Source of the DNA: Phycisphaerales bacterium
Lineage (GTDB): Bacteria; Planctomycetota; Phycisphaerae; Phycisphaerales; UBA1924
Direction of reading: 5' to 3'
NCBI GenBank assembly: GCA_020853815.1
Contig: JADYYE010000136.1
Coordinates: forward strand, 1-64,000
DNA: 64,000 nucleotides
This document shows, one piece after another, positions 43,806-51,143 of this stretch. Numbering within the stretch: position 1 is the first letter of the stretch; every line of letters begins with the position of its first letter. The position numbers and the translations under genes are program-made. Under the pieces are notes generated by a model. The model ran no database searches. It was not told the origin of the DNA and saw only the letters and a program-made list of their open reading frames with translations.

Positions 43806-44872
43806 GCGGCACCCCCACGCGCCGCGGCGCCGCCGCGCCCACCCGCGCCGCCGTTCTTGCTGTTCTCCGCCGCCCCGGGGTCGAGCACATGCCCGGTGGT
43901 CGGGTCGGTGACGGCCTGCATGAACAGGTCCTCCAGCGAGGGCCGAACCGGGCGCAACGCGCGAATCACCACACCGCGCCCGCGGAAGAGATCGACCAAT
44001 CCCTGCACGCGCGCCGCGTCGCCCGTCGCGACCCGCAGCATCGTCGGCGTGTGCTCGATCGCCTCGCCGCCCGCGAGCTTGCCCGCCGACACCAGCTCGG
44101 GCGCGATCTCGCGCAGGACGTCGAACGGGGCACGCTCGCCCTCGAGCTCGATCTCGTACCGTTCGCGCCCTTCCGTGAGCTCGCCGATCGTTCCCTGCGA
44201 CGCCACCGCGCCCTGCACGAGGATCGCGACGCGGTCGCACACCATCTCGAGCTCGCTGAGCAGGTGGCTGTTGAGGAACACCGCCTTGCCGCGCCGTTTC
44301 ACTTCGAGCAGGATGTTGCGGATGTCACGCCGCCCCACCGGGTCCACGCCGTCCGTGGGCTCGTCGAGCACGACCAGATCGGGGTCGTTCATCAGCGCCT
44401 GCGCGATGCCGATGCGCTGACGCATGCCCTTGGAATAGCTCTTGACGCGTGTGTCGCCCCAGCGCGCCATGCCCACCAGCTCCAGCAGCTCGCCGCGCCG
44501 CTTCTTGCGTTCGGCCCGCCCCACGCCGCACAGCCCGGCGTAGAACTCCAGCACCTGCCCGCCGGTCAGATAGTCCGGGAACCGATGGTGCTCCGGCAGG
44601 TATCCCACCCGCGCAAGCGTCGGCTTGTGCCCCACCGGATGGCCGAGCACCGAGCCCTTGGCGCGGCTCGGGCTGATCACCGTCATCAGGATCTTCACCA
44701 GCGTCGACTTGCCCGCGCCGTTGGGCCCCAGAAGTCCGAAGATCTCGCCCATCGCGACCTTCATCGACACGCCGCGCAGCGCGTGGATCCGCCCCTTGTA
44801 GGTCTTGGCGACGTCCGCCAGGTCGACGGCCCAGGGCCTGGTCGGAACAGTGGTTTTCGCGATCGCGCTCAT
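43802..44872 (-). CDS. ABC transporter ATP-binding protein
   Basis: 356 residues from the ATG at 44872. All motifs are intact: Walker A GLLGPNGAGKSTLVKIL, signature SYSKGMRQRIGIAQAL, Walker B DLVVLDEPTDGVDP, and the switch His in VFLNSHLLSEL. The C-terminal extension (SLEDLFMQAVTDPTTGHV, then Gly/Ala-rich) is typical of ABC-2 exporter ATPases. A TATTCT hexamer lies 11 bases before the start. It is translationally coupled to the permease. Together they may export a polymer, lipid or drug, or support gliding or envelope assembly. Confidence 0.94.
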   Translation of the reverse strand: MSAIAKTTVPTRPWAVDLADVAKTYKGRIHALRGVSMKVAMGEIFGLLGPNGAGKSTLVKILMTVISPSRAKGSVLGHPVGHKPTLARVGYLPEHHRFPDYLTGGQVLEFYAGLCGVGRAERKKRRGELLELVGMARWGDTRVKSYSKGMRQRIGIAQALMNDPDLVVLDEPTDGVDPVGRRDIRNILLEVKRRGKAVFLNSHLLSELEMVCDRVAILVQGAVASQGTIGELTEGRERYEIELEGERAPFDVLREIAPELVSAGKLAGGEAIEHTPTMLRVATGDAARVQGLVDLFRGRGVVIRALRPVRPSLEDLFMQAVTDPTTGHVLDPGAAENSKNGGAGGRGGAAARGGAA

Positions 44873-45119
44873 GCGTGGTCCAGAGAATACCAGCGACCTC
44901 ACCACCCCGTTGCACGCCCCAGACCGCCCAATCTGTCCGCCACTCCGCCTCCAGCTCACGATCGCAACAGGCTCCCGTTCCACCCCGACGCCCAAACCGC
45001 GCGGCCGGCATCACCCCACCTCCCGCCTTCCATCCCCCAGGGCCCGCGGCCTCCCGCCGCGGCGCTGAACCGCTCGCCCGACTCCACTCGGATCGGCTTC
45101 CCTTCGCCCGCCCAAGAAA

Positions 45120-45142
45120 AACACCCGCTCGTCGCGGGTGTT
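45120..45142 (-). terminator. intrinsic terminator of the sigma factor gene
   Basis: A 9-bp stem (AACACCCGC at 45120-45128, GCGGGTGTT at 45134-45142) with a TCGTC loop is followed on the minus strand by TTTTCTT. It lies 28 bp after the stop codon at 45171. Confidence 0.92.
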
Positions 45143-45170
45143 CGAGATCACTGCGTTTTCTTCGAGCCGC

Positions 45171-46040
45171 TCACTCCTCCAACGGCTCCAGCTCCATCGA
45201 CCGGTGCTGCATGTGCGCCTTGAGCCGCAGCAGGATCGACGTGTGCATCTGGCTCACCCGCGACTCGGAAAGGTCCAGCGTCGCGCCGATCTCCCGCATC
45301 GTCATGCCCTCGTAGTAGTAAAGCAGCACGATCAGCCGCTCGGCCCTCGAAAGCCCCTTGGTGATCAGCTCCTTCAGATCGCGCCGCTGGATCTCCTTCA
45401 CCGGGTTGAGCTGCGAGTCATCGCGGATCACGTCGATCTCGCGCACGTCACGCCCGGAGTCCGACGGGAAGCAGCGCCCGTGGATCGACCGGATGTTCAC
45501 CGGCGAGCCGTCGCGCTTCAGCTTGTCGAATTCCTCGCCCTGCAGGCCCATCCGCTCCGACACCTGCGCGTCGGTCGCCGGCTGGCCCGTCTCCATCTCG
45601 ATCTGCTGGCGCACGCCCTCGAACCGAGCCGTGCGATGCCGCACCAGCCGCGGCACCCAGTCCATCGAGCGAAGCTCGTCCAGGATTGCGCCGCGGATGC
45701 GCGGGGCGCAGAACGTCTCGAACTTCACCTTGCGCTCCAGGTCGAACGCCGCGATCGCGTCCTTGAGCCCGAAGATGCCCGCCGACATCAGGTCCTCGAT
45801 GTCGACCTCGTCGGGCAGACGCGCGTATATCCGCTCGGCGTTGTAACGCACGAGCGGCAGGAACTTCTCCATCAGGAAATTGCGGATCGGCTCCGCCTTG
45901 GTCTTCTTGTACTCTTTCCACACGCTGTTGATGGGGATGTCGTCGTACGGCGTCTTGGCCTTCGACGCCTCCGCGTGCCTCGCGCCGAAGCGCGCCGCCG
46001 CCCTCAACCCCGCTCTTCCCGTTGCCCTGGCGCTCGCCAT
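45171..46040 (-). CDS. fliA: FliA/WhiG-family flagellar sigma factor
   Basis: 289 residues after an AAGGAG ribosome site. The N-terminal 35 residues are Ala/Arg-rich and atypical. Region 2 is clear (DLMSAGIFGLKDAIAAFD, VKFETFCAPRIRGAILDELR, SMDWVPRLVRHR), as is region 3 (TDAQVSERMGLQGEEFDKLK). Region 4 includes the helix-turn-helix MTMREIGATLDLSESRVSQM. Sigma28 factors direct late flagellar and chemotaxis genes. The order flhF-flhG-small membrane protein-sigma28 matches the standard flagellar regulator cluster. Binding of an anti-sigma FlgM cannot be judged from here. Confidence 0.94.
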   Translation of the reverse strand: MASARATGRAGLRAAARFGARHAEASKAKTPYDDIPINSVWKEYKKTKAEPIRNFLMEKFLPLVRYNAERIYARLPDEVDIEDLMSAGIFGLKDAIAAFDLERKVKFETFCAPRIRGAILDELRSMDWVPRLVRHRTARFEGVRQQIEMETGQPATDAQVSERMGLQGEEFDKLKRDGSPVNIRSIHGRCFPSDSGRDVREIDVIRDDSQLNPVKEIQRRDLKELITKGLSRAERLIVLLYYYEGMTMREIGATLDLSESRVSQMHTSILLRLKAHMQHRSMELEPLEE

Positions 46041-46067
46041 GGTCGACTCCTTGACCCTTCGTGGCGT

Positions 46068-46092
46068 GCCGTGTTCAAGACTTGAACACGGC
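46068..46092. promoter_or_regulatory. 25-bp near-perfect palindrome upstream of the sigma28 gene
   Basis: GCCGTGTTCAAG (46068-46079), one central base, CTTGAACACGGC (46081-46092). It lies 27 bp before the ATG, with no T-run, so it may be an operator for a dimeric regulator or a 5' UTR hairpin rather than a terminator. Confidence 0.7.
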
Positions 46093-46199
46093 TTCGATCA
46101 GATTGTCACGCGTCACGAAACCCGACGCGCGTTTGTGTGACGATCATCCTTGACCGCACGCACGGATTGTACACATCCCGCGCGCGCCCGCAACTCGCC

Positions 46200-46484
46200 T
46201 CAGCCCGCAACCCCATCATTCTTCTCAACCGGTGGAGAACCGGTGGAAACTTCCGCACGCCCCGCGTGCGGATTCGACGACACATACGCCCGCAGCTGGT
46301 CCTCCACCACCCGCGTCCCCACTTGCCCGATCAAGATCCCGACCACCTGCCCCACCACCAGCGCCGCCAGCGCCCGCCCCAGCACCAATCCCGCCGGGTT
46401 GTGCGCAAGCAGTCCCGCCGCGATCGCCACGGCAAACGCCGTAAGGCCAAGACACGCCGCGATCGTGCGAACCATCTGTGGCAC
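46200..46484 (-). CDS. small two-helix membrane protein of the flagellar regulator cluster
   Basis: 94 residues from a GTG at 46484; an ATG three codons later is equally possible. Two hydrophobic helices (TIAACLGLTAFAVAIAAGLL, GRALAALVVGQVVGILIGQV) are followed by a soluble tail (TRVVEDQLRAYVSSNPH). Not recognised. It lies between flhG and the sigma28 gene, where other flagellated bacteria sometimes have a small gene of unknown function. A role near the flagellar basal body is possible but is inferred only from position. Confidence 0.6.
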   Translation of the reverse strand: MPQMVRTIAACLGLTAFAVAIAAGLLAHNPAGLVLGRALAALVVGQVVGILIGQVGTRVVEDQLRAYVSSNPHAGRAEVSTGSPPVEKNDGVAG

Positions 46485-46632
46485 GGTGTCTCCCCAGACC
46501 TCCGCCTCAATCCCAGAATTGAAGCCTCGGTCTCTTCTCCGGCGGCCAGTCCCAGAACCGACCGCGCTCGCGCGCCGCCTGTATCGGCCGCGATCACCAC
46601 CAACTTCACGACTTCATCGGAAACTCTCGCAA

Positions 46633-47736
46633 TCAGCGCGCCATGCCCACCGCGCCGCCGCGATTCCCCGCAAGCCCGCGCAGAATGCGCGCCAGCCACC
46701 CACCTTCGTTCGGAGCATGTTCGGCGCAACGGGGTATCAACCTCGCCTCGAGCGCCTCCGCCAGCCGCATCACCGCCAGCGACGCCGCTCCCCGCGGCTC
46801 CCGCAACACAAACGGCGTGCGCGCCCGCACCGCCATCGAAACCCCCGCATCGCTCGGCACCCATCCGAACATCCCCGGTTCCGCGCCCAGGAACCGCGCC
46901 GAAACCGCCGCGATCCGCGCGTGCACCGCTCGCGCTTCCTCCTCGCCACGCGCCTGGTTCACCACCAGCATCACCCGCGGCATGCTCTCCCGCATCCGAC
47001 CCGCGTCCGTCAGGCACTTCACCATCGCGTACGCGTCCGCGATCGACGTCGGCTCCGGCGTCACCACCACCAGCGCCAGGTCCGCCGCACGCACGAACGA
47101 CGTCACGCCCGCGTGCGCGCCCGCCCCCGTGTCGATCAGCACCACATCCGAACTGTCCGACAGCGTCGATAGCGCGTCGATCATCGCCGCCCGCGACTGC
47201 CGCGGCAGGTCCGCGATCCTCGCCACGCCCGCCGACCCGGGGATGAGCCTGAACCCGCCCGGCGCTTCCACGCACAACCCCGCCAGCAACCCCACCCCTC
47301 GCCCCGCGCCGCTCATGCTCCCAACGTTTGAATTCCCCACCACCGCATCAATCCGCCGCGTCGGCGTCATCCCAAGCAGCACGTCCGTGTTCGCCATCCC
47401 AAGGTCGGCGTCCAGCAGCGTCACCCGCGCCCGTCGCGCCGAGAGCGCGATCGACAGGTTCACCGCCAGGTTGGTCTTCCCCACGCCCCCCTTGCCCGAC
47501 GTGATCGCGACGATCGGCACGCCCGCGTGCCCCGCACGCCGCCACGCCGGGGGCTCACCCTCGCGCGCCGCATCCGTGATCACGCGGCCCAACTGCCCCA
47601 TCGCCCCCTGATTGACCTGCCCCGAGGACAGCGTCTGACCCACCATCGCGCGCAGTCGCGACGCCTGGTCCTCGCCCGACAGCGACGGACCGATCCGGCT
47701 CGCGCTCGCCGCGACTTGGCCCGCGCCATCATTCAC
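46633..47736 (-). CDS. flhG: FlhG (MinD-like ATPase)
   Basis: 367 residues from a GTG at 47736 whose GTGA overlaps the flhF stop. FlhG/YlxH controls flagellar number and, with FlhF, placement. The deviant Walker A is AITSGKGGVGKTNLAVNL (residues 78-95), followed by LLDADLGMANTDVLLGM and VVLIDTGAGAHAGVTSFVRA. The C-terminal region lacks a clear amphipathic membrane-targeting helix but ends GGWLARILRGLAGNRG, which could serve that role. About 75 residues precede the ATPase domain, where FlhG proteins carry the DQAxxLR-like activator motif; here GEDQASRLRAMV fits. Confidence 0.93.
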   Translation of the reverse strand: MNDGAGQVAASASRIGPSLSGEDQASRLRAMVGQTLSSGQVNQGAMGQLGRVITDAAREGEPPAWRRAGHAGVPIVAITSGKGGVGKTNLAVNLSIALSARRARVTLLDADLGMANTDVLLGMTPTRRIDAVVGNSNVGSMSGAGRGVGLLAGLCVEAPGGFRLIPGSAGVARIADLPRQSRAAMIDALSTLSDSSDVVLIDTGAGAHAGVTSFVRAADLALVVVTPEPTSIADAYAMVKCLTDAGRMRESMPRVMLVVNQARGEEEARAVHARIAAVSARFLGAEPGMFGWVPSDAGVSMAVRARTPFVLREPRGAASLAVMRLAEALEARLIPRCAEHAPNEGGWLARILRGLAGNRGGAVGMAR

Positions 47737-49148
47737 GCCACGACCTCGCCGTCCAGCACCGTCCGCGCCAGCTTCTCCGATTTCGCCAGCTCGATCTGGT
47801 CGGGAACCTCCTGCCCCAGCGTCACGAAGCTCACCGGAAGTTCCGTTCGACGGCACAGCCCCGCCACCGCCCCGAAGTTCACCGCCTCGTCCAGCTTCGT
47901 CAGGAGAATCCGATCCGGCGACATCGCGCCGAACCGATCCGCCGCGCGATACATCACCGAGTCCGCCGCCGTCACCGCCAACGCCAAATGCGTCTGGTGC
48001 GGCACGCACACCTCGAGGAACGAACGCAACTCATCCAGCCGCGTCGCGTCGTGCTGCGACCGCCCCGCCGTGTCGATCAGCACCACATCGCACCCGCGCA
48101 TCCCGCGGCACGCCTCCGTCATTTCCTCGGGCGTCATCACCACGCTCAGCGGCACATCGATGATCTGCGCATACGTCCTGAGCTGATCCACCGCCGCGAT
48201 GCGGTACGTGTCGCTCGTGATGAGCCCGACTTGCTTCCCATACCGCAGCTTGTACAGCGCCGCCAGCTTCGCCAGCGTCGTCGTCTTCCCAACTCCCGTC
48301 GGCCCGACCAGCGCGATCGTCAGGGGCCGCCCGTCCTCCGGCGCCGCGGTCTCCATCGACCCCACCACCGGCATCATCGACGCCAGCCTCGTCAGCACCG
48401 CGTTCCGCACCACCGCCGCATCACCGATCTGCGACGGCGTCAACGCCCCGCGGACATCCGACGCGATCTCCTCCGCCAGTTCTGCCGGCACGCCCGCGTC
48501 GCACAGCCGCATGTAGTTCGCGAACAAGGGCTCCGACATGGGCCCAAGCGCGAGCACCGCCGACGCGCTCGCCGAGCTCGCGCCCGGGCGCGACGCGTGG
48601 CTCACATGCGCCGCCGTCTGCCGCGAACACTGCAGCACCTGCCCGACCAGCTTCTTGATCGACGCCAGCTCATCCTCGAGGATGATGCGGTCCTTGGTCG
48701 ATTCGGGCGAGAGCGGCGTGCGCACCGCCAATCGGTCCACCACCCGCCCACCAGGCCGCTCCAGCGTCGCCGTCGCGCGCGTGCCCACGGGTTCGGCGGC
48801 TTGCTCTCGCACCGTCGCCGCACCCGATGCCTGAGAGACGCCCGCCGCCACTCGCGCGGGCCTGGCCTCGACCTTCGCGCCCGCCCCACCAACCGTCCCG
48901 CCAGCCGCGCCGCCAACCGCGCTCCGCGCCGCGCGTGCCGGCACCCGCACCTGCAGGCCCCCCGCCGACCCCTTCGGCGACGACGCCGTGATCTCCACCA
49001 GTTGCTTGGCCCCGACGCCCATCACGCCGCCCACCTTGTGCGATCGTGTGTGCAGGATGACCGCGTCGCCGCCCAAGGCCTTTTTCACTTCGGCCAAGGC
49101 CTGCGCCATCGTCGGTGCGCGAAAAGTTCGAAGCTCGCTGGAGGCCAT
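47733..49148 (-). CDS. flhF: FlhF, flagellar SRP-type GTPase
   Basis: 471 residues, ATG after AAAGGA. FlhF directs flagellar placement. The N-terminal B domain (LRTFRAPTMAQALAEVKKAL, GGDAVILHTRSHKVGG) is followed by a Pro/Ala-rich linker. The NG domain carries ALVGPTGVGKTTTLAKLAAL, GLITSDTYRIAAVDQLRTYA, VVLIDTAGRSQHD and ILTKLDEAVNFGAVAG. All G motifs needed for GTP binding are present. It overlaps flhG by 4 bp, so the two are translated together. The usual upstream flhA is not next to it; 345 non-coding bases follow. Confidence 0.95.
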   Translation of the reverse strand: MASSELRTFRAPTMAQALAEVKKALGGDAVILHTRSHKVGGVMGVGAKQLVEITASSPKGSAGGLQVRVPARAARSAVGGAAGGTVGGAGAKVEARPARVAAGVSQASGAATVREQAAEPVGTRATATLERPGGRVVDRLAVRTPLSPESTKDRIILEDELASIKKLVGQVLQCSRQTAAHVSHASRPGASSASASAVLALGPMSEPLFANYMRLCDAGVPAELAEEIASDVRGALTPSQIGDAAVVRNAVLTRLASMMPVVGSMETAAPEDGRPLTIALVGPTGVGKTTTLAKLAALYKLRYGKQVGLITSDTYRIAAVDQLRTYAQIIDVPLSVVMTPEEMTEACRGMRGCDVVLIDTAGRSQHDATRLDELRSFLEVCVPHQTHLALAVTAADSVMYRAADRFGAMSPDRILLTKLDEAVNFGAVAGLCRRTELPVSFVTLGQEVPDQIELAKSEKLARTVLDGEVVA

Positions 49149-49493
49149 CCGTGGCGTCCTTTCGAGACGGAAAACGACGAAGCGGGCGACGTCCTGTCAC
49201 CCATCACCCCGAGTATGGCGTGTGTTGGGTCCGGTTGTCAAGCCGCCCGCCGGACAATCCACGAATCTTCCACCAAAGTTCGCGCAACGCGTCGTTCACC
49301 GCCACACCCTCCCGACCCCGCGCAACCGCCATGCCCACCGCCATCCAGACCGCAATGCCAACACCGGCGGACTTCTCTTCCCACCAGTCTCGCTGTCTCG
49401 CTGTCCGGCTCTTCCCGAACGCCGAATCGCGAATGCCGAATGCCGCTTCTTCTCTTCCCCTCGTGCCAAGTGCCCAGTGCCTCTTGACTCCCC
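49149..49493. other. 345-bp non-coding stretch upstream of flhF
   Basis: No gene supported. Expected to hold the flhF promoter and the end of the MBL-fold gene's transcript. Degenerate short direct repeats (GCCGAATCGCGAATGCCGAATGC-like at about 49422-49444, then GTGCCAAGTGCCCAGTGCC) are visible, without a clear terminator. Confidence 0.45.
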
Positions 49494-51074
49494 TCACACC
49501 TCCACGTCATAGCACAACACGCCCTCGGGCTCGCTCACGCGATCGACCCACGCCTTCCACGCCTTCTGGCTCGATGCCTGCGACGCCGGTCGGTTCTTGT
49601 CAGGCGCTTTCGCCTCGTGGTCCGCGCTCAGCACCCGCCCCTGCGTTCGTTGCATCAACCGCTCGACCAGTTCGGGCTTGGGGATCTTGTCCCAGCCGCT
49701 CTTCTCGGCCTGTTCCTTGTCGGTCGACAGCAGCGCCACCAGGTCGCGTGAGGTCATCTTTTCCAGCCCCTCGCCCTTCATGGTGCCGTTGTGCGAGCCG
49801 TGGTGCCCGACCTTGTACACCACCGTCGCCGCCAGGAGGTCGTCGCTGGTCACCACGCAGTCGGCGTCGCGGTCGATCGCGCTCTCCGCGACGTTGAACT
49901 TCACGTCCTTCCACGAGCGCCAGTTGCCTGGCTGCGCATCGCCCGCAAAGAGCAGCACCTTGCCGCTTCGGACGTGCTCGAACGCCAGCACGAGCGAGGT
50001 GTTGTTGGTCGCGTTCTGCATCTGCAGCGCCAGCGACCCGCCCGCACGCAGCCAGCTGGCGTCGATCCGGCGCCAGTCGTAGCGTTTGGCCCGTTCGTCG
50101 GCGTTCTTGGCCGAGTTCCCGAAGTACTCGCGTGCAAAGAACTCGTGCGTGCCCGCCGCCTTCTCGTCGATCGCGTACGCCTTGTCGATCGGGCGCAGCG
50201 TCTCGGCGTTCCCATCCGACAACGCGCCGATGAATCCGGCCAGCGCCGCCCGCTCCGCCAGGTACGCCTCGTTCTTCTCCGGCTCGGTTTCCTTCAACTT
50301 CTCCTTGCTGTACGGCGGGCCCATCACGTACACGCGCACGCCCTCGATCACGTCGTCGATCACCCGCCCGGGCTTGAAATACTCGGTGCTGGCGGCCAGG
50401 CCCACGCCGATCGTCATCGCCTCCTTGGTCGTCGGACTGAAATCCTCCTTCGCGCCCAAGCCCTTGGACGCCGTCAACTCGCCGTCGAACGACAGGAACC
50501 GGCGCAGGCGGTCGCACCCCTCATCATCCGCCGCGGCTTTGAGTTTCACCGCCGCCGCACGCAACGCCTTGAGCTGCTGTCCATACTCCTCGTGCAGCGA
50601 CTTGGCGAGCGAGTCCTTGGGGTCCTGCGTCCAGGCCAGCCACACGCGGCCGAACGAGATCCTTCTGAGTTCCTGCTCGGCGAACTTGAAGCCGCACACG
50701 TGGTCGTAGTGCTCGTGCGTGATGACCAGCACGTCAACGTGCCCGCCGGTGGCGGCGTGGATGCTCGACGCGATGCTCTTCATGGTCGCGGGCTTGCCCG
50801 GGGCGGCGTACACAACGCCCATGTCGATCATCACATAGGTCTGCGCGCCGTTCTCGCCGCCGAACGCGATCAGATAGCAATCGCCGAATCCCTGGCGGTA
50901 CATGCGGATCTTCATGCCGCCCGCCGGCGCCTTGAACGTCCCGCCCGGCGTGCTGGCCTTCACGCTGGCGCCGCCGCGCGACGTGCCGCCCGCGCGCCGC
51001 GTGGATTTCTTCGCGGTCTTCTTGCTCGCTTTCTTCGCGGACTTCTTCTTCGGTTTCCCGCTTGCTTTGGCCAT
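49494..51074 (-). CDS. metallo-beta-lactamase-fold hydrolase with lysine-rich N-terminal tail
   Basis: 526 residues from an ATG. Residues 1-45 are Lys/Ala/Ser-rich (KKKSAKKASKKTAKKS), like histone-H1-type DNA-binding tails. The MBL domain begins about residue 54 with MKIRMYRQGFGDCYLIAFGG. The metal motif is THEHYDHVCGF (His120, His122, Asp124, His125). Later motifs are LFAGDAQPGNW and YKVGHHGSHNGTM. This combination resembles the ComEC/Rec2-like MBL subgroup, here without membrane domains. No signal peptide is seen, so it is probably cytoplasmic and may bind nucleic acid. It lies 69 bp after the gluzincin-like gene on the same strand. Confidence 0.82.
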   Translation of the reverse strand: MAKASGKPKKKSAKKASKKTAKKSTRRAGGTSRGGASVKASTPGGTFKAPAGGMKIRMYRQGFGDCYLIAFGGENGAQTYVMIDMGVVYAAPGKPATMKSIASSIHAATGGHVDVLVITHEHYDHVCGFKFAEQELRRISFGRVWLAWTQDPKDSLAKSLHEEYGQQLKALRAAAVKLKAAADDEGCDRLRRFLSFDGELTASKGLGAKEDFSPTTKEAMTIGVGLAASTEYFKPGRVIDDVIEGVRVYVMGPPYSKEKLKETEPEKNEAYLAERAALAGFIGALSDGNAETLRPIDKAYAIDEKAAGTHEFFAREYFGNSAKNADERAKRYDWRRIDASWLRAGGSLALQMQNATNNTSLVLAFEHVRSGKVLLFAGDAQPGNWRSWKDVKFNVAESAIDRDADCVVTSDDLLAATVVYKVGHHGSHNGTMKGEGLEKMTSRDLVALLSTDKEQAEKSGWDKIPKPELVERLMQRTQGRVLSADHEAKAPDKNRPASQASSQKAWKAWVDRVSEPEGVLCYDVEV

Positions 51075-51143
51075 AGGTCATGCCCTCAATGGACCGCTTC
51101 CGCTCGTCCCCTGCCTCGCCGTCTTACTGCTTCCCTGTCCCGC

